64,000 nt of DNA, taken from Hydrogenimonas cancrithermarum (GTDB taxonomy: Bacteria; Campylobacterota; Campylobacteria; Campylobacterales; Hydrogenimonadaceae). The notes beneath the pieces were generated by a model, which was given only the letters and a program-made list of their open reading frames with translations, made no database searches and was not told the origin of the DNA. The stretch is from positions 372,001 to 436,000 of the forward strand of contig NZ_AP027370.1 of assembly GCF_030296055.1 (NCBI RefSeq), in the 5' to 3' direction. The translations under genes were made by a program, and so were the position numbers. This document shows, one piece after another, positions 47,007 to 56,434 of the stretch (the stretch's first letter is position 1; every line of letters starts with the position of its first letter).

Positions 47007-50000
47007 TTATGTGGACTTGACTCGATAAAGTATGGAAAACATGACCGGAACATAATAGAGATTCAGTATCGTCGCCCAGATCAGGCCGAAACCGAGCGTC
47101 ACCGCCATCGGCTGAAGAATCAAGGCCTGGCCGGAAGCGAAAAACATCAGCGATGAAAGGCCCAGAACCGTCGTCAACGACGTTAGAAGAATCGGACGAA
47201 GCCGAAGTTTTGCACGCTCCAGAAGTTCATCGAGATTTCGCGTATGTTTGATGAAATCGATCATGATCAACCCATCGTTGACGACAACGCCTGAAAGCCC
47301 CACGATTCCGATGAGACTCGGCATCGTCAGGTTGATTCCCATCACCATATGCCCGACCAGTACCCCGAGAATGGAGAGCGGAATGGTCGAAAGGGTAATG
47401 AGTGGCAGTGTCACCGAATCGAACATCCAGACCAGTGCTACGAAAATCAGGAAAATCGCGATGATCGCCGACTGGATGATCTCCCGCTTGACGGTTCTGT
47501 TCTCTTTCTCTTCGCCTTTGATATCGACGGATATCCCCTCTTTTTCGAGCGCTCCAAAAACCGGCGCGAGCCGATCCATCACTTCGCCTGAAGTGATCAA
47601 CTTTTTGTTCAAAGAGGCGTAAACCGTACTGACGCGTCTGCCGTCGACCTTGAAAATTTTCGCGAAACTCTTTCTGCGTTCGATCTCGACGATATCGGCC
47701 AGTTTCACCCACACCGGTTTCCCGGGAACCTGAAGTTCGAACCGTTCGAACCGCTCCAGACTCTCTTTGTCGATATCCTGCAACCTTATACGCACAAGCC
47801 CCTCGTCGTTGAACATCTTGCCGTACTCCCCTTCGAGGAAAAAGGGCTGCAGCGCCTGTGTCAGCGCCCCTTCCGTGAACCCGAGCCGCTGGCCGTAACG
47901 GTTGATGCGCAATTTCAGCTCGTCTTCCCCCGGCTTGGCGTCATCGGTGATATTTTCGACCCCTTCGATCTTTGCAAGTGCGGCTTCGACCTCTTTTAGT
48001 GCATTCGTCACCTTCTCTTGCGGACCGCCCAACGAGAGCTCGATATCGCTCTTGACGATTCCCGCCTGCGGAACGATGACATTGAGCTCTTTGAAAAGCG
48101 GCCCGTAGGCATCGCGTTTCCTCCTCAACGGTTCGACAAGTTTCTGGATCTGTGCCGCCACCTCCTGCGCCGAGCGGCGACGCATCATGTCACTGTCGTC
48201 ATACTCCGGACTCAAATAGGGATTGAGATATTTGTCGAAGAAGTTTTGTGGAACCGGTTCGTGGAGATTGACGAAAACATGAAAGAGGTTGTCGGCGTGT
48301 TCGCCTTTGTTGTTGCTGTCGAGCTTGAGACCTATCACCGCCGTGATCGACGAGACATCCTCTTTGGAAAGGTTCTCGAACAGTACCTTTTCGAGCCGGG
48401 AAACAATCTTTTCGTTGTCTTCCAGGTCATTGTTGATATCGACTTCACCGTTGACATAGATCTGCGTCGTATCGAACTCCGGAAAGAGCTGAAAACGGCT
48501 CTGTTTCGCCAATATCCACGTCGCGAACACGATTGCACCGACCATCAGGGGGAGCGTAACATATTTGTGACGGATCAGCGGCCGGAGGATGGTTCGGTAA
48601 ATTCGGTAGTTATTCTCCCAGAAGCGCTGCGTAAACCCCATCTCTTTGGTAGGTTTGAGCATATCTTTCGCATGCAGAGGAAGAAAATAGAACGCCTCGA
48701 AAAGCGAACTGAGCAGCAGAATCGTGATCATCACCGGCAGTACCTTGATGAACTCCCCCAGTTTGCCACTGAGCATCAGAAGCGGCAGGAAAGCGAAGAC
48801 CGTCGTCATCGTCGCCGTCAATACGGCCGGAAACATCTCCACCGATCCTTTGATCGCAGCCTTTTTAGGCTCCATTCCCTCCTCGATATAGCGGTAGATG
48901 TTCTCCGCCACGACGATCGCTTCGTCCACCAGCATCCCCAGCGCGATCAACGCGCCGAGCAACGTCAGCATATTGAGGCTGTACCCCAGAATCTCCGAGG
49001 CCACGAGCCCGATCATGAAACTGACCGGAATACCGATCGCCACGACGAGTGCGATACGGGCATTGACGAAGAGCAGCATCGACAGAAAGACGAGCCCCAG
49101 CCCGAAGATGATGTTCGAAACGACGGTATTGAGACGGTTTTTGATCCAAACCGAGGTATCGGTATAGACATCGAACGTAAATTCGGGATACCTCTCCTCG
49201 TACGCTCGCAGAAGCCGTCGTATCTCTTTGGAGAGGGCGATCGCATTCCCCTCTTCCGATTTACTTACCGAAATGGAGACATTCTTGATCCCGTTGAAGT
49301 GAGAAATCTCCGTCGGCTCACTCAGCTGAAATTTCACCTCGGCGATATCTTTGAGTAAGATCGTTTTCCCGTCGATATGCAGCAATGTCTCTTCGAGTGC
49401 TTTGGCCTCTTTCTCCCCGTTGATCGTGCTGATAAAGAGATGGTTACCCCGCTGTTTGACGGCACCGATCGGAAAGATCGAAGCGATCTGCGAAAGTGTA
49501 TTGACGACAGAACGCTTCGACAGGCCCAGCGCATCCACCTTTTCACTGTCGATAAAGATGTCGAGCTCGTCGTCGGCATCGCCGTAGATGACGATATCGC
49601 TCAGATCTTTGAAATTGGACAAATCGCTCTTGATCGCATCGGCGACTCTAAGAAGCTCTTTTTTCGGCTTTTGTGCCGCCACGGCGATGATGACGAGCGG
49701 AAAGTTCCGCTTGGCGATCTTCGCGATCGGCTCATCCATATCGGAAGGGAGGTCGCGCCGGATATTGGAGAGGATATCTTTGGCATCGTTTAGCGTCAGG
49801 TCGGGATCGTTCCCGGGCTTGATGTCGGCACCGATCGAAAAAGAGCCGTTTTTTATAACCGACTCGATCGTATCGATTTCACTCAGGTTTTTCAGGCCGT
49901 CTTCGATCGTGTGGACCGCCATCTTGTCCAGTAGGTCGGCGCTCGCCCCCGTATAGTGTCCCGTGATCGTCACCCGGTCGAGATTGCCCGGCGGAAAGAT

Positions 50001-50111
50001 CTCTTTGGGAATGTTGATGTAGGCGAAAATGGAGAGGACAAAGAGAAAGATCAGGAAAATGTGGTTGAGAATCGGCTTTTCGATCGCGAATCGTATAAAT
50101 TTTTCAATCAT
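47007..50111 (-). CDS. RND-family inner-membrane transporter
   Basis: This 1034-residue protein has the AcrB/MexF layout: one N-terminal helix, a large periplasmic loop, a bundle of helices (with LGALIALGMLVDEAIVVAEN carrying the Asp of the proton relay), a second loop and a second bundle ending near residue 1030. Early sequence (FPPGNLDRVTITGHYTGASA) is typical. No membrane-fusion protein or outer-membrane channel gene is adjacent. The substrate is unknown. It follows the FtsL-like gene. Confidence 0.92.
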   Translation of the reverse strand: MIEKFIRFAIEKPILNHIFLIFLFVLSIFAYINIPKEIFPPGNLDRVTITGHYTGASADLLDKMAVHTIEDGLKNLSEIDTIESVIKNGSFSIGADIKPGNDPDLTLNDAKDILSNIRRDLPSDMDEPIAKIAKRNFPLVIIAVAAQKPKKELLRVADAIKSDLSNFKDLSDIVIYGDADDELDIFIDSEKVDALGLSKRSVVNTLSQIASIFPIGAVKQRGNHLFISTINGEKEAKALEETLLHIDGKTILLKDIAEVKFQLSEPTEISHFNGIKNVSISVSKSEEGNAIALSKEIRRLLRAYEERYPEFTFDVYTDTSVWIKNRLNTVVSNIIFGLGLVFLSMLLFVNARIALVVAIGIPVSFMIGLVASEILGYSLNMLTLLGALIALGMLVDEAIVVAENIYRYIEEGMEPKKAAIKGSVEMFPAVLTATMTTVFAFLPLLMLSGKLGEFIKVLPVMITILLLSSLFEAFYFLPLHAKDMLKPTKEMGFTQRFWENNYRIYRTILRPLIRHKYVTLPLMVGAIVFATWILAKQSRFQLFPEFDTTQIYVNGEVDINNDLEDNEKIVSRLEKVLFENLSKEDVSSITAVIGLKLDSNNKGEHADNLFHVFVNLHEPVPQNFFDKYLNPYLSPEYDDSDMMRRRSAQEVAAQIQKLVEPLRRKRDAYGPLFKELNVIVPQAGIVKSDIELSLGGPQEKVTNALKEVEAALAKIEGVENITDDAKPGEDELKLRINRYGQRLGFTEGALTQALQPFFLEGEYGKMFNDEGLVRIRLQDIDKESLERFERFELQVPGKPVWVKLADIVEIERRKSFAKIFKVDGRRVSTVYASLNKKLITSGEVMDRLAPVFGALEKEGISVDIKGEEKENRTVKREIIQSAIIAIFLIFVALVWMFDSVTLPLITLSTIPLSILGVLVGHMVMGINLTMPSLIGIVGLSGVVVNDGLIMIDFIKHTRNLDELLERAKLRLRPILLTSLTTVLGLSSLMFFASGQALILQPMAVTLGFGLIWATILNLYYVPVMFSILYRVKST

Positions 50112-50123
50112 GGGTCAGAAACT

Positions 50124-50411
50124 TTAAAAGAGGGTATCGAGAATCTGGTTTTTCACCTTCAGCCCTTCGACTTTTCGGCTGAGAAGTTTGTTCTCTTCAA
50201 GAAGCGCCCCGTACTCCGTCTCGAGACGGTCGATGGCACGGCTTTGATAGTAGATCGAATTTCTCAAATAGATCTTCGGCAGTAAAAGGAGGAGTGCGAT
50301 GAAAATAGAGATGATGACCAAGAGTAAAAACTGCCAGTCCGCCGTGCCGTCGTAAACGGTCTCGTCTATACTATCGGCAAGCTGCTGTTTCTCTTTAATC
50401 CTTTCACTCAC
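50124..50411 (-). CDS. FtsL-like single-pass coiled-coil protein
   Basis: This 95-residue bitopic protein has a short cytoplasmic tail, one membrane helix (about residues 27-46, FLLLVIISIFIALLLLLPKI) and a periplasmic coiled coil (IDRLETEYGALLEENKLLSR). Position directly after rsmH (mraW), with a four-base overlap, and this layout match divisome FtsL. Sequence conservation in FtsL is poor, so the call rests on context and architecture. Confidence 0.65.
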   Translation of the reverse strand: MSERIKEKQQLADSIDETVYDGTADWQFLLLVIISIFIALLLLLPKIYLRNSIYYQSRAIDRLETEYGALLEENKLLSRKVEGLKVKNQILDTLF

Positions 50412-51343
50412 GACATCTCTCCGAAAAATTGAAAACAGCGCAGTTTCGCACTTCTGCTTCTGGGATTTTCCCTGACTTCATCGGCTGAAGCGACAAAAGG
50501 CTTTCGGCTGAGCGCTCTGCCCAGGGCATGGTCGTTACCACACGTGCATCGAAACGCTTCCGGCGGACAGATGCAAGAGGTGCTCCACGCTTTGAAACGC
50601 TGTTTGACGAGCCTGTCTTCGAGCGAATGAAAAGTGATGAGCCCGACGACGGCCCCACGGGGCGGTTGCGCCTCCAGCGCATCCAAAAGCCTGACGATTT
50701 CGCCAAGTTCGTCGTTCACTTCGATGCGGATCGCCTGAAAGAGTGCCGTTGCGGGATTGTTTTTTCCCCGTTTCGGAATGACGCGTCCTAAAATCTCCGA
50801 GAGTTCGATACCGCTTTCGATCGGCTTTTTCGCCCGTGCATCGACGATGGCTTTCGCCGCCTTGCGCCAGGCCCTTTCCTCCCCAAACTCCCTGAAAATG
50901 CGCTCCAACTCATGCTGAGGATAGGTGTTGACCACATCGTATGCATTCAACTCCCCTTCCGGATTCATCCGCATATCGAGGTTTTCGGAGAGAAAACTGA
51001 ATCCCCGCTCCTTTTTGTCCAGCTGCAGCGACGAGACGCCGAAGTCCGCGAGAATTCCGCAAACCGGAAGGTTCAACAACTGCGGCAGCAGGTCGGAAAA
51101 TCTCCCCCGCCGCGCTTCGAACCGCTCTGCGAACCGTGCCAGACGCTTCGAGGCGAATGCGATCGCCTCGGGGTCCTGATCTATTCCGATCAGGCGGATA
51201 TCGGGGAACTTTTTCAAAATCGCCTCGCTGTGGCCCCCGTATCCAAGCGTACAGTCGATGAAAACACCCTCTTTCGGCATCGCCTCGAAACAGTCGAGAA
51301 CTTCATGCAAAAGTACGGGAATATGTGGGGTTTTTTCGTTCAT
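50408..51343 (-). CDS. rsmH: 16S rRNA m4C1402 methyltransferase RsmH
   Basis: This 311-residue SAM-dependent methyltransferase has the opening HIPVLLHEVLDCF, the SAM motif DCTLGYGGHSEAIL, GILADFGVSSLQLDKKERGF and the C-terminal ITFHSLEDRLVKQRF. It methylates C1402 in the ribosomal P site region. It has an FtsL-like gene downstream, as is usual in dcw clusters. Confidence 0.96.
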   Translation of the reverse strand: MNEKTPHIPVLLHEVLDCFEAMPKEGVFIDCTLGYGGHSEAILKKFPDIRLIGIDQDPEAIAFASKRLARFAERFEARRGRFSDLLPQLLNLPVCGILADFGVSSLQLDKKERGFSFLSENLDMRMNPEGELNAYDVVNTYPQHELERIFREFGEERAWRKAAKAIVDARAKKPIESGIELSEILGRVIPKRGKNNPATALFQAIRIEVNDELGEIVRLLDALEAQPPRGAVVGLITFHSLEDRLVKQRFKAWSTSCICPPEAFRCTCGNDHALGRALSRKPFVASADEVRENPRSRSAKLRCFQFFGEMS

Positions 51344-51377
51344 TTCACCTCGGAGTTTTTGATGAATTATATCCTAT

Positions 51378-52094
51378 TTAGAGCATCTGTTTGAGCGTCT
51401 TGGCATTCTGTACCGCAAACCCGCCGAAGTCGTTGTTAAAATAGACGAAAATATCTTTCAGCGTGCGTGAAGCCTCTTTCAGCCTCTCGGCCCACATCGA
51501 CAACGTCGCATCGTCGTAGCTGCCCCCGTATCGCCCAGTCGGGCCGTGAAAACGGATATAGCCGAAATCGGCTGTCATCTCGAAGGGGGTCTCTCTCTTT
51601 CCGAAATCGTTGATACAGAGTGCCACGTTGTAGCTTTTTAGCAGATTGAAAACATCGTCCGTCAGCCAGCTTGCGTGACGAAACTCGACGGTATAGCGGT
51701 ATCCGGAAGGCAGAATCTCAAGAAAATCCCGCAGCAGCGGAAGATCGAGATGCAAGGAAGGAGGCAGCTGAAAGAGGATCGAAGCGAGTTTGGGTTTGAG
51801 CGGTTTGACGAGATGAAGATAGCGGTAGAGCTCCTCTTTGACATCCGAAAGCTTTCGGTAATGGGTGATCCCGCGGTAGGCTTTCAGAGAAAAAAGAAAC
51901 GCTTCCGGCGACATCTGCGCCCAATGCTCGGTTGTTTTGAGGCGCGGAAGATGGTAGAACGTGCTGTTGAGCTCAACCGTATCGAAATGCTTCATGTAAA
52001 ACTCGAAAAAATGGCTCTTCGCAAGGCTCTCGGGATAGAAAAGACCACGCCAGTGTTCATAGTAGAACCCTGACGTTCCGACATGGATACTCAT
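51378..52094 (-). CDS. DUF72 family protein
   Basis: This 238-residue TIM-barrel-like protein matches DUF72: HVGTSGFYYEHWRGLFYPE, FDTVELNSTFYHLP, FSLKAYRGITH, the EFRHASW segment, and IRFHGPTGRYGGSY near the end, then FVYFNNDFGGFAVQNA. The biochemical role of the family is unknown. It overlaps bioA by ATGA and precedes rsmH. Confidence 0.88.
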   Translation of the reverse strand: MSIHVGTSGFYYEHWRGLFYPESLAKSHFFEFYMKHFDTVELNSTFYHLPRLKTTEHWAQMSPEAFLFSLKAYRGITHYRKLSDVKEELYRYLHLVKPLKPKLASILFQLPPSLHLDLPLLRDFLEILPSGYRYTVEFRHASWLTDDVFNLLKSYNVALCINDFGKRETPFEMTADFGYIRFHGPTGRYGGSYDDATLSMWAERLKEASRTLKDIFVYFNNDFGGFAVQNAKTLKQML

Positions 52095-53386
52095 AGCGAT
52101 TTCACCGCGTCATATGTTGTCTGGATCATATGGCGCATTTCTTCATATGAAATAATATAAGGAGGCATGAAGTAGAGCACGTTGCCCAGAGGACGAACGA
52201 ATACGCCATGCTTCAGGCAATAATCGAAAATTTTCAGGTTGACCCGCTCCTGCGGTGGATACCCTTTCAGCTCCACGGCCGCGATCATGCCGGTCTGACG
52301 TACCTCTTCGACGTTGTCGAGTGCTTCAAACGGCTTCAGAAACTCCGCCATCCACTGCGCTTTCTCACGGTTTTGCCCGATCACGTTTTCGTTTTCGAAA
52401 ATATCCAACACGGCGTTTGCACAGGCGCATCCGAGCGGATTGCCCGTATAGCTATGCGAATGGAGAAAGGCTTTGTACTCGAGATAATCACAATAGAAAG
52501 CGCCGTAGATCTCGTCGGACGTGAGTACGACGGCAAGCGGCATATAACCACCGGTCAACCCTTTCGACAGGCACATGAAATCGGGCGTTATTCCGGCCTG
52601 CTCACAGGCGAACATCGTACCGGTCCGGCCGAAACCGACGGCGATCTCGTCGGCGATAAAATGGATGCCATGACGTTCACAGAGCGTCTTTGCCAGCCGA
52701 AGATAAACGGGATGGTACATATGCATGTTTCCGGCACACTGCACCAGCGGTTCGAGGATCATCGCAGAAATCTCGCTCCCTCTCTCACGCAGAAGCGTTT
52801 CGAGCGCATCCGCCGCTTTGTGTGCAGCCGCTTCGCTCCTGTCTTCGGGTACCGGGGTCTGGATGGAACGGATCAGAATGGGTTCGTACGTCTTTTTGTA
52901 GAGTTCCACGTCTCCGACCGAAAGTGCTCCGATCGTCTCGCCATGGTAACTGTTGCTTAACGAGAGAAACAGTGGACGCGTCTCGCCGTTGTTGAGATGG
53001 GCGTGATAACTCATTTTCAACGCCACTTCGACCGCACTCGAACCGTTGTCGGCGAAAAAGAGTCTGTTCAGCGTACCCGGCGCGATTGCACAGAGCCTTT
53101 CGGCAAGCCTCACGGCTGGTTCATGGGTGAACCCTGCCAAAAGTACATGCTCAAGTGTCCGGGCCTGTTCGGACAGTTTTCCGGAAATGTATGGGTTGGC
53201 ATGCCCGAAAAGATTGACCCACCAGCTGCTGATGCCGTCGATGTATCGATTCCCTTCGAAATCTTCGAGCCACACGCCTTGGGCTGATTTAACGGGAACG
53301 ACGGGAAGGGTCTCGTGATCTTTCATCTGTGTGCATGGGTGCCAGATATGTGCCAGGTCCCGTGCCGTCATCTCACTGTTTTTCAT
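52091..53386 (-). CDS. bioA: Adenosylmethionine-8-amino-7-oxononanoate aminotransferase
   Basis: This 431-residue class III PLP aminotransferase of biotin synthesis opens with LAHIWHPCTQMKDH. It has YIDGISSWWVNLFGHANP, DNGSSAVEVALKMSYH, and the PLP Lys in FMCLSKGLTGGYMPLA (about residue 268). BioA uses SAM as amino donor. No other bio gene is in the window. AAGGAAAGAG precedes the start. Confidence 0.96.
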   Translation of the reverse strand: MKNSEMTARDLAHIWHPCTQMKDHETLPVVPVKSAQGVWLEDFEGNRYIDGISSWWVNLFGHANPYISGKLSEQARTLEHVLLAGFTHEPAVRLAERLCAIAPGTLNRLFFADNGSSAVEVALKMSYHAHLNNGETRPLFLSLSNSYHGETIGALSVGDVELYKKTYEPILIRSIQTPVPEDRSEAAAHKAADALETLLRERGSEISAMILEPLVQCAGNMHMYHPVYLRLAKTLCERHGIHFIADEIAVGFGRTGTMFACEQAGITPDFMCLSKGLTGGYMPLAVVLTSDEIYGAFYCDYLEYKAFLHSHSYTGNPLGCACANAVLDIFENENVIGQNREKAQWMAEFLKPFEALDNVEEVRQTGMIAAVELKGYPPQERVNLKIFDYCLKHGVFVRPLGNVLYFMPPYIISYEEMRHMIQTTYDAVKSL

Positions 53387-53571
53387 TCTCTTTCCTTATA
53401 AAATTGTCAATAGATGTCAACTTTTCTGACACTTTGTAAATAATCGTGAAAATATCGGTAAATTCGGCTCTAACGCACCAAATTTAAACCGGAATTAATT
53501 TCGAATTCAATAAAATCATTAAAGCAATTATAGCGCATCTGCATGCGTAACTCTCTTTAGCAAGGCCTTTC
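53387..53571. promoter_or_regulatory. Divergent bioA / ppiD-ftsAZ spacer
   Basis: This 185-base AT-rich spacer lies between divergent genes. On the plus strand TAAAAT (53511-53516) is a fair -10 for ppiD-ftsA-ftsZ, without a clear -35. On the minus strand TTGACA occurs twice, at 53410-53405 and 53420-53415, ten bases apart, close to the bioA start. This could be a promoter element or a protein-binding site, but no matching -10 at good spacing is seen. Confidence 0.35.
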
Positions 53572-55044
53572 ATGATCAGCTGGATGCAAAAACACAGAAA
53601 ATATCTTGTCATAACGATTTGGATCAGCACCATCGCATTCGTAGGTGCCGGTTTCGTCGGATGGGGAACCTACCAGTACGGCGGCAAGAGCAACAATGTC
53701 GCGAAAGTCGGCGACGTACCTGTCACGATGCAGGAGTTTCAGACGGCCTATGGGAATGTCTATCAACAGTACAACCAGGCGATGGGTGGCAAACTCGACG
53801 AAGCAACGGCCAAAAAGATGGGACTTCAGAAGCAGGTTCTTCAATCGCTCATCTATCAGGCGCTGCTCAAGAATTTCGCCAAAGAGCACAATATCGTCGT
53901 CAGCGACGAAGAGGTACAGCAGGCGATTCTCAATATCCCGGCTTTTCAGAAAAACGGCAGATTCGACAAATCGACCTATATCGCCGTTCTGCAAAGCATG
54001 CGCATGAAACCCAAGACTTTCGAGGCAAACCTCAAAAACGAAATTTTGCTGAACAAGACGCTTTCGCTCCTCAATCCCGGCATGGCACCGCTGGAGCTCG
54101 AAGCATTCGGATCCGCCATCTTCATGGCGGACAGATTGCGCTACAAAGTCTTCAGCGCCGAAGAGATCCAGGTCAGTTTCAGTGACGATGAATTGAAGCG
54201 CTACTGGGAAGAGCACAAGTCGGACTATATGACACCCAAACGTTACAAACTGGCAATTCTTTGGATTACTCCTTCGACTGAGCTTCCCGAAGAGCCTGCG
54301 ATCGAAAGTTTCTACAAGGAGCACCGTACCGACTTCACCGACAGTGAAGGAAAGATACTCCCACTTGAAAAAGTGCGTGAAGAGGTTGTAGAGAAACTCC
54401 GCCTCAAAACTTCTAAGAAAGCTGCGCAGCTGGCGTATATCGACCTGAAAAAGGGTAAAAAAGCGGCAGAAGAGGAGAAAACGGTCGATGCCGGCGACAC
54501 GATTTTTCCTGCCGAGGTATGGGAAGAGATCGAAGGGGCGCTACCTGGCACCGTCTTGAAACCCAAAATCGTAGGAGGGCGTTACGCCGTCATCAAAGTC
54601 ATCGAAACGATTCTTCCACAACCCAAATCTTTCGAAAAGGCCTACGACGATGTCAAAGTGGACTATCTGTCAAAAAAACGGTTGGAACTTTTGCAAAAGA
54701 TGGCGGAAAAAGCGAGTGCACAGCTTGATGATGCGCAACTTTCCGACTATGTGACGCGTGACAGTGTTGACAAGCTTCCACCGCTTACAAAGGAGGAGGC
54801 TGCGGCATTCCTTCAGAAGCTCTTCTCGACAAACAGACCAAATGGAGCGATACTGCTTGACAACAAAGCTGTCAGTTACTCAATAGTGGAACAGAAGTTG
54901 CTTAATTCTGACAAGCTGGAACAGCATAAAACGTTCATCGAAGAGAATGCGAAAAAGATGAAGTCGAATCTGCTGCAAAGCAACCTGATCGATCGCCTGC
55001 AGCAGAAATATACGATTGAAATATATCTAAAGGAAACCGAGTGA
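53572..55044 (+). CDS. PpiD-like membrane-anchored periplasmic chaperone
   Basis: This 490-residue protein has a short cytoplasmic start, one membrane helix (about residues 11-31) and a SurA/PpiD-type N-terminal chaperone domain (VAKVGDVPVTMQEFQTAYGN, VSDEEVQQAILNIPAFQKNG). A long C-terminal part is weakly like the parvulin region but lacks an obvious full isomerase domain. It should help fold secreted proteins as they leave Sec. AAGG precedes ATG 53572. A PpiD-like gene precedes ftsA in Campylobacter too, as I recall. Confidence 0.85.
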   Translation: MISWMQKHRKYLVITIWISTIAFVGAGFVGWGTYQYGGKSNNVAKVGDVPVTMQEFQTAYGNVYQQYNQAMGGKLDEATAKKMGLQKQVLQSLIYQALLKNFAKEHNIVVSDEEVQQAILNIPAFQKNGRFDKSTYIAVLQSMRMKPKTFEANLKNEILLNKTLSLLNPGMAPLELEAFGSAIFMADRLRYKVFSAEEIQVSFSDDELKRYWEEHKSDYMTPKRYKLAILWITPSTELPEEPAIESFYKEHRTDFTDSEGKILPLEKVREEVVEKLRLKTSKKAAQLAYIDLKKGKKAAEEEKTVDAGDTIFPAEVWEEIEGALPGTVLKPKIVGGRYAVIKVIETILPQPKSFEKAYDDVKVDYLSKKRLELLQKMAEKASAQLDDAQLSDYVTRDSVDKLPPLTKEEAAAFLQKLFSTNRPNGAILLDNKAVSYSIVEQKLLNSDKLEQHKTFIEENAKKMKSNLLQSNLIDRLQQKYTIEIYLKETE

Positions 55045-56408
55045 GCAGACCACTCCTTGCCATTGACATCGGATCGAGCAAAATCAGTGTCGTTATCGCG
55101 GAACAGAAAAACGATACGATTCATGTCATAGGTTCGGGTGTCGCGAAATCTCAGGGCGTTCGCAAAGGTACCATCACCAACATCGAGCTCACATCCCGTT
55201 CGATCCGTCAGGCACTCGGCGACGCCAAACGGGTCGCCGGCACCGTCGCCTCGAAAGCGATCATCTCCATCTCGGGCGCCTATACACGTTCGATCAACAG
55301 TTCCGGGATCGTCAACATCCCGCAACAGGAGATCGGGATCAAAGAGATCAACCGTGTCATGCAGACGGCACTCTACAACGCCAACATTCCCAACGAGTAC
55401 GAGGTGCTGCATGTTCTTCCCTACAACTTCAAAGTGGACGAGCAGGAGTTCATAGAAGACCCGTTCGGGATGAATGCAAGCCGCCTCGAGGTTGACACCC
55501 ACATTATCACGACACAGAAATCGAACCTGAGCAATCTCAAAAAATCGGTCAAGTCAGCGGGAATCGATATCGAAAATGTTGTCCTTTCGGGTTACGCCTC
55601 TGCGATCTCCGTGCTCAACGAAGATGAAAAAGAGCTCGGTGTCTGTGTTATCGATATGGGCGGCTCCACCTGCGAAATGGTGATACACTCTGGAAACTCG
55701 ATCCGATTCAACTCTTTTCTGGCCGTCGGTTCGAACCACATCACCAACGACCTTTCGATGGCGCTGCATACACCGCTCAATGTCGCCGAAAAGATAAAGC
55801 TCGAATATGGGTCGTTGAAAACGCCATCCAACGAGCTGATCGAGATCCCCGTCATCGGAGACGAGAACGAAAACCACGAAATCTCTCTTGAAATAGTCTA
55901 CAACGTCATTCAGGCACGCGTGCAGGAGACACTGATGATTCTGGCCAAAGAGCTGGAAAAGAGCAATCTGAAAGAGCAGATCGGTGCTGGGATCGTGCTG
56001 ACAGGTGGCATGACCAAACTCGAAGGAATCAGGGAATTGGCAATGGCGATCTTCGACAATATGCCGGTGCGTATCGCCAGGCCACGCCACGTAGAAGGCG
56101 ATTTCGAACCGCTCGACGATCCGGCTTTCGCAACGGTTATGGGCCTTTTGGAGTACGGAGCCGGTGCCTATACACAGTATGAAATCGACTCGAACCGGAA
56201 AATGCTTCATAAAAAAGAACCTGTTACATCCGACGAGGGAGATATGCACGACATTTCGCTGACCTCGAAGGATAAAGAGCCCCTCGACCAGAACCTGAAA
56301 AACGGCGATATCAAGCAGACGCTGGCCCAGGTCGCCCAGGAAGAGAACAGAGAGAGCATAGGACAAAAGATAAAGAAACTGTGGCACTGGATGACACAGA
56401 TATTTTAA
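55041..56408 (+). CDS. ftsA: Cell division protein FtsA
   Basis: This 455-residue actin-like ATPase ties FtsZ to the membrane. It has phosphate-1 LLAIDIGSSKISVVIAEQ, the 1C/SHS2 region KAIISISGAYTRSINSSG, phosphate-2 VCVIDMGGSTCEMVI and the adenosine motif GAGIVLTGGMTKLEG. The C-terminus KIKKLWHWMTQIF is an amphipathic membrane-targeting helix. The start is GTG in a GTGA overlap with the preceding stop. Confidence 0.97.
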   Translation: MSRPLLAIDIGSSKISVVIAEQKNDTIHVIGSGVAKSQGVRKGTITNIELTSRSIRQALGDAKRVAGTVASKAIISISGAYTRSINSSGIVNIPQQEIGIKEINRVMQTALYNANIPNEYEVLHVLPYNFKVDEQEFIEDPFGMNASRLEVDTHIITTQKSNLSNLKKSVKSAGIDIENVVLSGYASAISVLNEDEKELGVCVIDMGGSTCEMVIHSGNSIRFNSFLAVGSNHITNDLSMALHTPLNVAEKIKLEYGSLKTPSNELIEIPVIGDENENHEISLEIVYNVIQARVQETLMILAKELEKSNLKEQIGAGIVLTGGMTKLEGIRELAMAIFDNMPVRIARPRHVEGDFEPLDDPAFATVMGLLEYGAGAYTQYEIDSNRKMLHKKEPVTSDEGDMHDISLTSKDKEPLDQNLKNGDIKQTLAQVAQEENRESIGQKIKKLWHWMTQIF

Positions 56409-56434
56409 AAATTATTTCGTGAGAGGAGTGAAGA

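Noticed and set aside
48018-49358. Open frame on plus opposite the RND gene
   Set aside because: It is rich in Arg, Asp and His as expected of an antisense shadow; the RND gene on minus is certain.
53405-53420. Double TTGACA near bioA as a BirA operator
   Set aside because: The arms are direct repeats rather than an inverted repeat, and the spacing does not match the biotin operators I know.
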